Source: Simplicispira hankyongi (GTDB taxonomy: Bacteria > Pseudomonadota > Gammaproteobacteria > Burkholderiales > Burkholderiaceae_C). From it: a stretch of 64,000 bases of DNA. Of this stretch, positions 23,836 to 32,728 are shown piece by piece. The notes under the pieces are model-generated. The model was given only the letters and a program-made list of their open reading frames with translations. It was not told the origin of the DNA and made no database searches. Position 1 is the first letter of the stretch; every line of letters begins with the position of its first letter. A program made the translations under genes and the position numbers. The stretch covers positions 372,001 through 436,000 of the forward strand of contig NZ_QXJC01000001.1 in NCBI RefSeq assembly GCF_003570885.1. Reading direction: 5' to 3'.

Positions 23836-25371
23836 ATGCCCCGCTCGCCATCCCGTATGAAAAACACCGCTCAGGCCGCACCCGCCGATGCCGGCCGCTA
23901 CCTGGCGCTGTGCGCCCGCGATGCACGCTTTGACGGGCAGTTCTTTACGGGGGTCACGTCCACCGGCATCTATTGCCGCCCGGTCTGCGCCGTGCGCACG
24001 CCCCGGCGCGAAAACTGCCGCTTTTTCGATCTGGCGGCGCAGGCCGAGCAGGCTGGGTTTCGCCCCTGCCTGCGCTGCCGGCCCGAGGTGGCGCCGGGCC
24101 AGTTGGCCTGGTCCACGCAGGACGCCACTGCCCTGCTGCTGCAGCATGCGCTGCGCCTGATTGCCAGCGGAGCCGAGGGCGCGGCCCCGGTGGCCCAGCT
24201 GGCGCAGCGCCTGGGCGTGAGCGACCGGCACCTGCGGCGCATCTTTGAGGCGCGCCTGGGCATTACGCCGCTGCAGTACCTGCAGACGCAGCGCCTGCTC
24301 ACCGCCAAGCACCTGCTGACCGATACCTGTTTGAGCACGACGCAAGTGGCGCTGGCCAGCGGTTTTGGCAGCGTGCGGCGTTTCAACGACGCGTTTGCCC
24401 GGCAGTACCGCCTGAACCCGACGCAATTGCGCCGCAGCAGCGCCTTTCCAGCGCCGGGCACAGCGCCATCGGGCCAACCGCAACCGACCCTGGCGCTGCG
24501 CTTGGCCTACCGCCCGCCGTTGGACACCGCAGCGCTGCTGGGTTTTTTCGCCACGCGCCAGATCCCGAGCATGGAACAGGTCGAGGGCAGCGGCGGCAGC
24601 GCCGAACTGCGGCGCACCGTGCGCCTAGGCAGCGGTGCACAGGCGTGCAATGGCTGGATCGCGCTGCGCTTTCATCCCGGGCGCTGCGAACTGCTGCTGG
24701 AGGCAAGCGACAGCCTCGCGCCGCAACTGGGCGCGGTCATGCGGCGCGTGCGCGGCATGCTGGACCTGGACGCGGACCCGGCGGCCATCAACGCGCGGCT
24801 GCATGCGGATTTTCCGGACGGCGACGGTCTGCGCGTGCCCGGTGCCTGGGACGGTTTCGAGACCGCCGTGCGCGCCGTGCTGGGCCAGCAAATCACCGTG
24901 GCCGCCGCGCGCACCCTGGCGGGCCGGCTGGTGGCGCGCTTTGGCGAGCCCATCGCCACGCCGTGGCCCGCGCTCAGCCACCTGTTTCCCAGCGCGGCGG
25001 TGCTGGCAGCTGCGTCCGGCGATTCCCTCGGGCAACTGGGCATCGTTCGCCAGCGCCAGGGCGCGATTGCCGCGCTGGCGCGGGCGGTGGATTCGGGCGA
25101 GCTGCGCCTGGAGCCGGGCGCCGACGTGGAGCGCACCCTGTCGCAATTGCGCGCCCTGCCCGGCATTGGCGACTGGACGGCGCAGTACATCGCCATGCGG
25201 GTGCTGCGCTGGCCCGATGCGTTTCCCGCCGGTGACGTGGCGCTGCAATCGGCCCTGGGCGTGCGGCGCGACCCGCGCCCGGCGCGCGCTGCCGAGGCAG
25301 CCTCCACAGCCTGGAAGCCCTGGCGCAGCTACGCCGTGGTGCGCGCCTGGGCCAGAGGAGCGGCGCCATGA
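23836..25371 (+). CDS. Ada-AlkA: methyl-acceptor / AraC / DNA-3-methyladenine glycosylase fusion
   Basis: A 511-residue three-part protein. An Ada zinc domain (about 15-90) carries four cysteines (Cys47, 51, 78, 81), of which Cys47 corresponds to the methylphosphotriester acceptor. An AraC-type HTH follows (about 105-185, LAQRLGVSDRHLRRIFEARLG). The last part is an AlkA glycosylase with the HhH motif LPGIGDWTAQYIAMR and catalytic Asp in PAGDVALQ. It should remove alkylated bases and also switch on alkylation-repair genes, including the ogt gene downstream. I chose the ATG at 23836; another at 23857 is possible. Confidence 0.93.
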   Translation: MPRSPSRMKNTAQAAPADAGRYLALCARDARFDGQFFTGVTSTGIYCRPVCAVRTPRRENCRFFDLAAQAEQAGFRPCLRCRPEVAPGQLAWSTQDATALLLQHALRLIASGAEGAAPVAQLAQRLGVSDRHLRRIFEARLGITPLQYLQTQRLLTAKHLLTDTCLSTTQVALASGFGSVRRFNDAFARQYRLNPTQLRRSSAFPAPGTAPSGQPQPTLALRLAYRPPLDTAALLGFFATRQIPSMEQVEGSGGSAELRRTVRLGSGAQACNGWIALRFHPGRCELLLEASDSLAPQLGAVMRRVRGMLDLDADPAAINARLHADFPDGDGLRVPGAWDGFETAVRAVLGQQITVAAARTLAGRLVARFGEPIATPWPALSHLFPSAAVLAAASGDSLGQLGIVRQRQGAIAALARAVDSGELRLEPGADVERTLSQLRALPGIGDWTAQYIAMRVLRWPDAFPAGDVALQSALGVRRDPRPARAAEAASTAWKPWRSYAVVRAWARGAAP

Positions 25372-25382
25372 CAAGGCCTGAA

Positions 25383-25443
25383 GCTATTAACTTTATAGCT
25401 GTTAGCGCTTACCCAATAAGCGCTAGAGGCCATTTTCATTCAT
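25383..25443 (+). repeat. AGCGCTT palindromic repeat, copy F
   Basis: TATAGCTGTTAGCGCTTAC, loop, then AATAAGCGCTAGAGGCCATT; the core (25404-25424) is a perfect seven-base inverted repeat. This copy and copies G and J are the best preserved. It separates the ada-alkA gene from ogt. Confidence 0.85.
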
Positions 25444-25509
25444 AATTTCAGCGCTTTCCTGCCTTTCGGCCGCAGTCTGGCGCACCCACCACCCCGCAGG
25501 ACATCTACC

Positions 25510-26058
25510 ATGCATTTCCATCCCGACACCGTGCAATCCCGCGTCGACACGCCCTTGGGGCCCGTGCGCCTGGCGGCATCGCCTGCCGGCCTGTGCGGCC
25601 TGTGGTTCGAAGGCCAGAAGCACCTGCCCGCGCAGCTCGGCGGGGCTGGCGCCTGGCCGATGGCACCCGCCCACCCCGTGCTGGCGGCGGCGTCCGCGCA
25701 GCTCGGCGACTGGCTGCGGGGCGAGCGCCACGGTTTCGATCTGCCGCTGGACCTCTCGGGCGGTACGCCGTTCCAGCAAGCGGTCTGGCGCGCGCTGCTG
25801 GACATTGCCTGGGGCCAGACGCTCAGCTATGGCCAGGTGGCACGGATCGCTGGCGCCGCAGCCGCGGTGCGCGCCGTGGGCGCGGCCGTGGGGCGCAACC
25901 CGATTTCGCTGGTGGTGCCCTGCCACCGTGTGCTGGGTGCCAACGGGGCGTTGACCGGCTATGCCGGTGGGTTGGAGCGCAAGCACGCCTTGCTGGCCAT
26001 GGAGGCTGCCGCGCCCCTGGCGCCGGGCGCGCGCACCGCCGCGCGGCTGGCCGCATGA
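25510..26058 (+). CDS. ogt: methylated-DNA-[protein]-cysteine S-methyltransferase
   Basis: Repairs O6-methylguanine and O4-methylthymine by irreversible transfer to its own cysteine. The 182-residue protein has the active-site motif PCHR with acceptor Cys138, the DNA-binding helix region SYGQVARIAG and the GLERKHALLAME end. It belongs to the small Ogt class. It follows the Ada-AlkA gene by 138 bases, a repair pair for alkylation damage, and its stop overlaps the start of an EamA exporter gene by four bases. Confidence 0.95.
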   Translation: MHFHPDTVQSRVDTPLGPVRLAASPAGLCGLWFEGQKHLPAQLGGAGAWPMAPAHPVLAAASAQLGDWLRGERHGFDLPLDLSGGTPFQQAVWRALLDIAWGQTLSYGQVARIAGAAAAVRAVGAAVGRNPISLVVPCHRVLGANGALTGYAGGLERKHALLAMEAAAPLAPGARTAARLAA

Positions 26059-26987
26059 GCGGCGCCGACGGTACGCGCCCGGCGGTGCACTGGGTACGCG
26101 AATTCTTTCTGCTCTCCAGCCTGTGGGGCGCATCGTTTCTGTTCATGCGCCTGGGCGCGGCCGAATTCGGGCCGCTGCCGACGGCGGGCCTGCGCGTGGC
26201 GCTGGCGACAGTATTCCTCTGGCCCATCCTGGTGCAGCAAGGCCAATGGCCGGCCCTGCGCAAGCACTGGCGGCCGGTGCTGCTGGCAGGCGTCATCAAT
26301 TCGGCCATTCCGTTTGCGCTGTACGCCTGGGCGGTGCTGCACATCACCACCGGGCTGGCCTCCATCCTGAACGCCACGGTGCCGCTGTTTGGCGCCATCG
26401 TCGCCTGGCTCTGGCTGGGCGAGCGCATCGGGCGCCTGCGCTCGCTGGGCCTGGCGCTGGGGTTTCTCGGCGTGGCGCTGCTGGCCTGGCGTGCGCCGGG
26501 CGGTGCCGGCGGCAAGTCCGACCTGGCGCTCTGGGCCGTGGCAGCCTGCCTGGGCGCGACCACGTGCTACGCGCTGGCCGCCAGCTACGCCCGGCGCTAC
26601 CTGGGCGGCATTCCGCCGCTGGCGACGGCCACGGGCAGCCAGTTGGGGGCGGCGCTGTTCCTGGCACTGCCCACCGCCTGGGCCTGGCCGGTGCAGATGC
26701 CGGGCCTGCGCGCCTGGCTTGCCGTGGTGGCGATTGCGGTGCTGTGCACGGGGATTGCCTACATCCTGTACTTTCGCCTCATCGTGCATGCCGGGCCCAG
26801 CCGGGCGCTGGCCGTCACTTTTCTCGCGCCGGTGTTTGCCGTGCTGTACGGGGTGGTGTTTCTGAGCGAAACCGTGACCTTGTGGATGGCGGGCTGCGCG
26901 CTCGTTATCGTGCTGGGAACCTTGCTTTCGACGGGGCTGCTGGGCCCCGGCGTGCTGCGTTGGGGCACCAGAACACGGGCGCCCTGA
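26055..26987 (+). CDS. EamA family DMT superfamily transporter
   Basis: The 310-residue protein has ten membrane segments in two EamA repeats: the first with LSSLWGASFLFMRLGAAEFG and WLGERIGRLRSLGLALGFLG, the second with TFLAPVFAVLYGVVFLSETV. Such drug/metabolite exporters move amino acids, nucleosides or other small molecules. Its start codon at 26055 overlaps the ogt stop (ATGA), so it is co-translated with a repair gene, though a functional link is not obvious. The longer frame upstream is an ogt shadow. Confidence 0.9.
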   Translation: MSGADGTRPAVHWVREFFLLSSLWGASFLFMRLGAAEFGPLPTAGLRVALATVFLWPILVQQGQWPALRKHWRPVLLAGVINSAIPFALYAWAVLHITTGLASILNATVPLFGAIVAWLWLGERIGRLRSLGLALGFLGVALLAWRAPGGAGGKSDLALWAVAACLGATTCYALAASYARRYLGGIPPLATATGSQLGAALFLALPTAWAWPVQMPGLRAWLAVVAIAVLCTGIAYILYFRLIVHAGPSRALAVTFLAPVFAVLYGVVFLSETVTLWMAGCALVIVLGTLLSTGLLGPGVLRWGTRTRAP

Positions 26988-27027
26988 AATCGCTGCGACA
27001 CGCCTGAGCTTGCCCTAAACTGCGTTC

Positions 27028-29940
27028 ATGCTGCGCCAGTCCCACCGCATTGCCTCTGTTCCAGTCGCCGAGTCAGGGGGCGCCGTGGCTTCGCGGGATG
27101 AGGAGTTGCAGGCGCTGCAGGCGTCTGAAGCCAAATTCAGCGCCATTTCCATGCTCTTGCCTGACCCCTGCGGCATTACGCGCGTGGCTGATGGCCGCTA
27201 CATCGAGGTCAACCCGGCGTTTTGCGCCATGTTTGGCTTGGCGCGTGAGCAGGTCATTGGGCGGACTGCGGCAGAGCTGGGCATTTGGGCGGGCCCGCAG
27301 GAGCGCGAACGCCTTGTGGCCGCCCTGTCGGTGGAGGGCCGAGCCGACCGTCTACCGCTCACGGTGCGCGCGCGCGGTCGCGAAGCGCTTGGGCTGATGT
27401 CGGCGCGCGCGATACAGATTGAAGACGAAGCCTGCATGGTCTTCATCTTTCACGACATGACGCAGGAGCGACGCATCTACGACGACCTGGTCGCGGCGCA
27501 CGCCCTCCTGACCCAGGCCGGCCACATGGCGCGGTTGGGGGCCTGGGAAACCGACGCTACCGGAACACTGCAGCATTGGTCGGAAGTCTGCTGCGAGGTG
27601 CATGGCCTGGCACTTGGCGCACCTCCTCCGGCCGACTACATCAATGTGTGCGTTGCGCCGCGATGGCGCGATACCCTGCGCAACGCTGCCCGCGCCTGCC
27701 TGCGCGACGGCACCTCCTGGACCTTGGAACTGGAGATCATTCACGCCGACACCGGGCGGGTCCAATGGATGCGGGCCCACGGCGAAGCCGTGCGCGATGG
27801 CGATCGCACCTTGCGCATGCGTGGTGTGATGCAGGACATCAATGCCGCGCACCACGCCGAGCAGGCACTGCGGGAATCGCAGCAGCGCTTTCGGCTTATC
27901 TTTGAAATGCTGCCCTACCCCATGGGCATCACGCGCTGCGAAACTGGCGCGTACGTGGACGTCAACCCCGCGTGGGAGGCCATGACCGGCATCAAGCGCG
28001 CCGAAGCCTTTGGGCGCACGGTGCTGGAGCTGGGCCTCTACAGCGAGGAAGAGCGCCGGCGCATCCTGGCCCACGCCAGCAGCGACAACGGCATCGCGCC
28101 AGTGGAGTGCACCCTGCGCCCCCACGTTGGCGAGCCGCGTACGGTGCAGCAGGCCACCCGGAAAATCCTCCTGGGCACCACCGAGTGCTGGCTGTTTGCC
28201 CTGCACGACATCACCGATCGCAAACGCGCCGAAGATGCCGTGCGCGAGCGCGAAGCCGTGCTCAGCCTGACGCTGGAAGCGGCGTCGGTTGGGCGGTGGG
28301 ATTGCGACATTGTCAGCGGCATGACGACCGGCGATGCCCGTTGGCACCAGATGCGCGGCGTGGACCAGCCGGAGGGCCGTGCCGTGCACTTTGACCTGTG
28401 TGGTGGCGCCAAAGACGGGCCGCGCATTTACGCGGAACTCCGGCGCCATGCGCGCCACCCCGAAACCTCGTTTGACCTCGTCACCACCGTGCCGGGCGCA
28501 TTGGAAAACCGCCGCTGGATGCGCAACCTGGGAAAAATTGTCGACTGGTACCCTGACGGCAAGCCACGCCGGATATTAGGCGTCACCATCGACGTGACAG
28601 GCCAGCGCGAGCAGGAAATGCTGCTCCAGCACCTCGCCCACTACGACGCCCTGACCGATCTGCCCAACCGTGTGCTGCTGGCGCAGCAGCTTACCGACGC
28701 CATGGCGCAGGCCCGCGCCAGCGGCCAACTGCTGGGCGTGGCGTACCTGGACCTCGATGGCTTCAAGCCCGTGAACGACCGCTTCGGCCATGCGGCGGGC
28801 GACCAGTTGCTGCGCACGGCGGCAGAGCGCCTGAAAGCGGCGCTGCGCCCACAAGACTGCGTGGCGCGCCTGGGCGGGGATGAATTTGCCATTCTGCTGC
28901 CTGAGCTTGCCGCCACCGAAGACGCCCAAAACGCGCTCAAGCGCCTGATGCGCAGCATCTCTGCGCCCTACACGCTTGAGGGCGAAGCCATCTCGGTGAC
29001 GGCCAGCATCGGCTTCACCCTGTACCCACGCGACGATGCCGACGCCGACACCCTGCTGCGCCATGCCGACCAGGCCATGTACGCCGCCAAGCAGGCAGGG
29101 CGCAACCAGTTCCAGGAGTTCGACGCGGCCCAGGAGCGCGCGCTTCGCCATACGCGCGCCCAAGTCGTGCAGCTGCGCGAAGCCCTGGCGACCGGGCAGT
29201 TCGAGCTGTACCTGCAACCCAAGGTGGATATGCGCCTGGGCACGGTCGTGGGCGCCGAGGCACTGGCGCGCTGGAACCACCCGGAGCGCGGCGTGCTCTC
29301 GCCGGCGGCCTTTCTGCCGCTCATCGAGGGCACGGAACTCGATACGCAGTTTGGCACCTGGGTGGTGCAATCGGGCCTGGCGCTGATCGAGCGTTTGGCG
29401 GACAGCGGCCTGCCGCTGCCCGTCAGCATCAACATCGCGGCGCCGCACCTGCAGCAATGCGGCTTTGCCGAATGGATGGGAGGCGAGGTCGCCGCACACC
29501 CGCAAGTACCGGCCCACCTGCTCGACATCGAGATCACCGAAACAGCGCAACTGCTGGACATCGAGAACGTGGCGCTGACCTTGCAAAAGCTGCGCGCCCT
29601 GGGCATCACCATCTCGCTGGACGATTTCGGCACCGGGTACTCGTCGCTCACCTACCTGCGGGGCCTGCCGCTCAATACCCTCAAGATCGACCAGAGCTTC
29701 GTCGGCGGCATGCTGGCCGAGGCCGGCGACCTGGCCATCGTCCAAGGCGTGATCGGCCTGGCGCGCTCGTTTGGCTACCGCGTGATAGCCGAGGGCGTGG
29801 AGACCGAAGACCAGGGCCTGATGCTGCTGCAAATGGGCTGCGCCCAGGCGCAGGGCTACTTCATTGCCCGGCCCATGCCGGTGGCGCAATTTCTGGGCTG
29901 GGCTGCGTCCTGGCAAGCGCCCGCGGCCTGGCAGCCGTGA
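27028..29940 (+). CDS. multi-PAS GGDEF-EAL cyclic di-GMP protein
   Basis: A 970-residue soluble signalling protein. Four PAS-like domains are seen (about 30-150, 155-285, 285-405, 405-530), the first and third with closely similar openings (MLLPDPCGITR and MLPYPMGITR). They lead to a GGDEF domain (about 540-700, LTDLPNR, RLGGDEFAILLP) and an EAL domain (about 710-960, GAEALARW, EITETAQ, DDFGTGYSSL, EGVETEDQG). The RxxD inhibitory site (RPQD) is present. The EAL residues look intact, so it could both make and break cyclic di-GMP. No membrane segment or signal peptide is present. Confidence 0.94.
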   Translation: MLRQSHRIASVPVAESGGAVASRDEELQALQASEAKFSAISMLLPDPCGITRVADGRYIEVNPAFCAMFGLAREQVIGRTAAELGIWAGPQERERLVAALSVEGRADRLPLTVRARGREALGLMSARAIQIEDEACMVFIFHDMTQERRIYDDLVAAHALLTQAGHMARLGAWETDATGTLQHWSEVCCEVHGLALGAPPPADYINVCVAPRWRDTLRNAARACLRDGTSWTLELEIIHADTGRVQWMRAHGEAVRDGDRTLRMRGVMQDINAAHHAEQALRESQQRFRLIFEMLPYPMGITRCETGAYVDVNPAWEAMTGIKRAEAFGRTVLELGLYSEEERRRILAHASSDNGIAPVECTLRPHVGEPRTVQQATRKILLGTTECWLFALHDITDRKRAEDAVREREAVLSLTLEAASVGRWDCDIVSGMTTGDARWHQMRGVDQPEGRAVHFDLCGGAKDGPRIYAELRRHARHPETSFDLVTTVPGALENRRWMRNLGKIVDWYPDGKPRRILGVTIDVTGQREQEMLLQHLAHYDALTDLPNRVLLAQQLTDAMAQARASGQLLGVAYLDLDGFKPVNDRFGHAAGDQLLRTAAERLKAALRPQDCVARLGGDEFAILLPELAATEDAQNALKRLMRSISAPYTLEGEAISVTASIGFTLYPRDDADADTLLRHADQAMYAAKQAGRNQFQEFDAAQERALRHTRAQVVQLREALATGQFELYLQPKVDMRLGTVVGAEALARWNHPERGVLSPAAFLPLIEGTELDTQFGTWVVQSGLALIERLADSGLPLPVSINIAAPHLQQCGFAEWMGGEVAAHPQVPAHLLDIEITETAQLLDIENVALTLQKLRALGITISLDDFGTGYSSLTYLRGLPLNTLKIDQSFVGGMLAEAGDLAIVQGVIGLARSFGYRVIAEGVETEDQGLMLLQMGCAQAQGYFIARPMPVAQFLGWAASWQAPAAWQP

Positions 29941-29957
29941 CGCCCGCCCTCTAAGAA

Positions 29958-30019
29958 ATTTTAAGTCAAATCAGGCTCTAGCGCTTATCCCATAAGCGCT
30001 AGCAGCTACTGATTCAATA
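29958..30019 (-). repeat. AGCGCTT palindromic repeat, copy G
   Basis: GGCTCTAGCGCTTAT, loop CCC, then ATAAGCGCTAGCAGCTACTG; a perfect nine-base stem with a three-base loop (29980-30000). It lies between the convergent GGDEF-EAL gene and prpE, where it may act as a terminator for both. Confidence 0.85.
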
Positions 30020-30021
30020 GC

Positions 30022-31917
30022 TCATTCGCCCACCATGGCGCGCACTTGCTGCAGCGCTGTCGGGTCTTCCATGGTTGTCAAATCGCCGGGGTCGCGCCGC
30101 TCGGCCACGGCCTGCAGCGCGCGGCGCAGCAGCTTGCCGCTGCGCGTCTTGGGCAGTGCGGTGACGAAGAACACGCGCGATGGCCTGGCCACGGCGCCCA
30201 GTTGCTTGTCCACCTGCTTCATGACTTCGCCTTCGAGCTTGAGGCGCGCTGCGGCGTCGTCAAGCCCCGTCGCATCGCGCGGCACGGCAAACGCCATCGC
30301 CACCTGGCCTTTGAGGCTGTCGGCCACGCCCACCACGGCGACTTCGGCAATGTTCGGGTGCGACGAGATCGATTCCTCGATCTCGCGCGTCCCCAGGCGG
30401 TGGCCGGCGACGTTGATCACGTCGTCGGTGCGGCCGAGGATGAAGTAGTAGCCATCGGCGTCGCGAATGCCCCAGTCGAAGGTGCTGTAGATCTGCCGGC
30501 CGGGGATGGTGCTCCAGTAGGTGCTGACGAAGCGCTCGTCGTCGCCCCAAATGGTCTGCAGGCAGCCGGGGGGCAGCGGGCCTTCGATGGCGACCACGCC
30601 CTTCTGATTGGGCGCTGTCAGCTCCTCGCCGGTGGCCTCGTCGATCAGCTTGACGTTGTAGCCGTACATGGCCTTGCCGGGGCTGCCAAAGCGCGTGGCC
30701 TGCTGCTCGATGCCGTTGGCCAGCGTGAGGATGGGCCAACCGGTTTCGGTCTGCCAGTAGTTGTCGATGATGGGCACGGCCAGCGCGTCGCTGATCCACT
30801 GCGCCGTCGGCTCGTCGAGCGGCTCACCGGCCAGCCACAGGGCCTTGAGGCTGGAGACATCGTATTTTTTCAGCCAGGACGGGTCTTGCTTCTTGAGCAC
30901 GCGCACCGCCGTCGGCGCCGAAAACATGTGCGTGACCTTGTATTTTTCGACGATGCTCCACCACACGCCGGCGTCAGGCCGGGTCGGCAGGCCTTCGTAC
31001 ATGATGGTGGTCATGCCCGCGATCAGCGGGCCATAAATGATGTAGCTGTGGCCCACCACCCAGCCGATGTCGCTGGTGGCGAAATACACCTCGCCAGGAC
31101 GCGCGTCGAAAATGTGCTTCATGCTGGCCGCCAGTGCCACCGTGTAGCCGCCGGTATCGCGCTGCACGCCTTTGGGCTTGCCCGTGGTGCCGCTGGTATA
31201 GAGCGTATAGCTGGGGTGTGTGGAAGGCAGCCACTCGCAGGGCACCTCGGCATCGAGGTGCTGCGCGCACAGTTCGCCCCACAGGTGGTCGCGCCCAGCT
31301 TCGAGTTGCATGGGTACCAAGCCCCGGTCCACCAGCAGCACGGCCTGCGGCTTGTGGCTGGCCAGGCGAATGGCGTCATCGAGCAGTGGTTTGTACGCCA
31401 CGGCCTTGCCGCCGCGCGAACCGGCGTCGGCGCTGACGATCACCACAGGCGTTGCATCGTCGATGCGGGACGCCAGCGACCCCGAGGCAAAACCGCCAAA
31501 CACCACGCTGTGCAAGGCGCCAATGCGCACGCAGGCGAGCATGGCAAACGCGGCTTCGGCCACCATGGGCATGTAGATCAAGACCCGGTCGCCCTTTTTG
31601 ACGCCCAGCGCCCGCAGGCTGGCGGCCATGCGCTGTACCTCGGCGTGCAGTTCGCGGAAGCTGTAGCTGCGCTCGGTGTCGGTTTCGGTGGAAATGGCGA
31701 CCAGTGCGGCCTGGTCCGCACGCTCAGCCAGGTGGCGATCCACCGCGTTGTGGCACAAATTGGTGGTGCCGCCGACAAACCAGCGCGCAAACGGCGGGTT
31801 GCTGTAGTCGCAGACCTGCTCGGGCGGCGTCTGCCAATCGATCAGCCGCGCCTGGGTGGCCCAGAAGTTGTCGCGCTGATCAATGGATTGACGGTAAAAC
31901 TTGGCGTAGCTGGTCAT
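30022..31917 (-). CDS. prpE: propionate-CoA ligase (PrpE)
   Basis: Activates propionate, and possibly acetate, to the CoA thioester. The 631-residue ANL-superfamily enzyme has the AMP-binding loop LYTSGTTGKPKGVQRD, YWQTETGWPI, the adenylation hinge region RTDDVINVAGHRLGTREIE and the catalytic lysine in PKTRSGKLLRR, which could be regulated by acetylation. The start at 31917 (MTSYAKFYRQSID) has an AGGAGA ribosome-binding site and matches PrpE rather than Acs. No prpBCD genes are next to it in this window. Confidence 0.92.
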   Translation of the reverse strand: MTSYAKFYRQSIDQRDNFWATQARLIDWQTPPEQVCDYSNPPFARWFVGGTTNLCHNAVDRHLAERADQAALVAISTETDTERSYSFRELHAEVQRMAASLRALGVKKGDRVLIYMPMVAEAAFAMLACVRIGALHSVVFGGFASGSLASRIDDATPVVIVSADAGSRGGKAVAYKPLLDDAIRLASHKPQAVLLVDRGLVPMQLEAGRDHLWGELCAQHLDAEVPCEWLPSTHPSYTLYTSGTTGKPKGVQRDTGGYTVALAASMKHIFDARPGEVYFATSDIGWVVGHSYIIYGPLIAGMTTIMYEGLPTRPDAGVWWSIVEKYKVTHMFSAPTAVRVLKKQDPSWLKKYDVSSLKALWLAGEPLDEPTAQWISDALAVPIIDNYWQTETGWPILTLANGIEQQATRFGSPGKAMYGYNVKLIDEATGEELTAPNQKGVVAIEGPLPPGCLQTIWGDDERFVSTYWSTIPGRQIYSTFDWGIRDADGYYFILGRTDDVINVAGHRLGTREIEESISSHPNIAEVAVVGVADSLKGQVAMAFAVPRDATGLDDAAARLKLEGEVMKQVDKQLGAVARPSRVFFVTALPKTRSGKLLRRALQAVAERRDPGDLTTMEDPTALQQVRAMVGE

Positions 31918-32029
31918 GGAACAGGTCTCCTGGAACGACTCAATAGCCGCATGGTACGGCGATTCTGAATTCATAATTATTCATGACGGGCTTGCGGGAA
32001 GCTGACGCACCCGTCTGGCCAAGCGCACC

Positions 32030-32632
32030 CTATTTGATGAGTGCAAGCGCCTGGCGGAAAGCCGGATGCTCACAGCTGCCCAGCCACTCGAAGCCCACCA
32101 TCTCGGTCGTGACCAGCTCGGCCCCTGCGCCTGCCAGGCGGTCGTAGGCGGCGTCCCGGCTGCGCTCGGTGCGCGAGCTGCATGCGTCGGTTACCACCCA
32201 GACCTCGAATTCGTCTTCCAGCAGGCCAAGCGCGGTTTGCAGCAGACAGACATGTGCCTCACAGCCAGCGATGACGATGCTGTTGCGGGGTGGCGCGGCC
32301 TGCGCCGTCTTCTGCAGGTGTTTGGGCAGGCTGCGGGCGTTGCCCGCCGGGGGCTTGGCGGGTGGGCGCAGCCACTCGCCCAGGCCTTCTTCGGCAGCGC
32401 TGAAATGCATCTTGGCCAGCGTGTCCTTGCACAGGGCGCGCAGCCGCTCGTCGTTGTGTCCCAGGCGCGAGGGGTTTTGCTCGGTGCCCCACACCGGCAC
32501 GTCCATCAGCTTGGCAAGTTGCGCCAAGCGAACGGCGTTGGCCAGCGTAGCCTCTGCGTCGTGGATGACCGGCATCAGGCGCTCCTGGTAGTCCACCAGC
32601 ACCAGTTGGCATTCGGAGGCTTCAAGCAGCAT
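32030..32632 (-). CDS. isochorismatase-like (cysteine) hydrolase
   Basis: The 200-residue protein has the isochorismatase-superfamily triad: Asp in LVLVDYQERLMP, Lys in AKMHFSA and the nucleophile Cys in GCEAHVCLLQTA. It looks like the YcaC group, whose reactions are uncertain, and not like nicotinamidase. A proline/alanine-rich insertion (about PPAKPPAGNARSLPKHLQ) sits between the Lys and Cys motifs. It follows the PRPP-synthetase-like gene by 85 bases on the same strand and may be the last gene of the nucleotide-related operon. Confidence 0.85.
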   Translation of the reverse strand: MLLEASECQLVLVDYQERLMPVIHDAEATLANAVRLAQLAKLMDVPVWGTEQNPSRLGHNDERLRALCKDTLAKMHFSAAEEGLGEWLRPPAKPPAGNARSLPKHLQKTAQAAPPRNSIVIAGCEAHVCLLQTALGLLEDEFEVWVVTDACSSRTERSRDAAYDRLAGAGAELVTTEMVGFEWLGSCEHPAFRQALALIK

Positions 32633-32680
32633 TGGGTTTCCTTCTCTTATTTTGCAGATAGCGCCATTGTCGCCGTGCAG

Positions 32681-32728
32681 GTCACGCCGACAATCACACC
32701 GACAATCACACCGACAGTCACGCCGGCA
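32681..32728. repeat. 12-base tandem repeat, four units
   Basis: Four units of 12 bases, (A/G)TCAC(A/G)CCGACA with the last ending GCCGGCA. Because 12 is a multiple of three, each unit carries a TGA in the same frame on the minus strand. The repeat overlaps the end of the PRPP-synthetase-like gene, whose stop codon (32718-32720) is in the first unit met. Confidence 0.85.
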
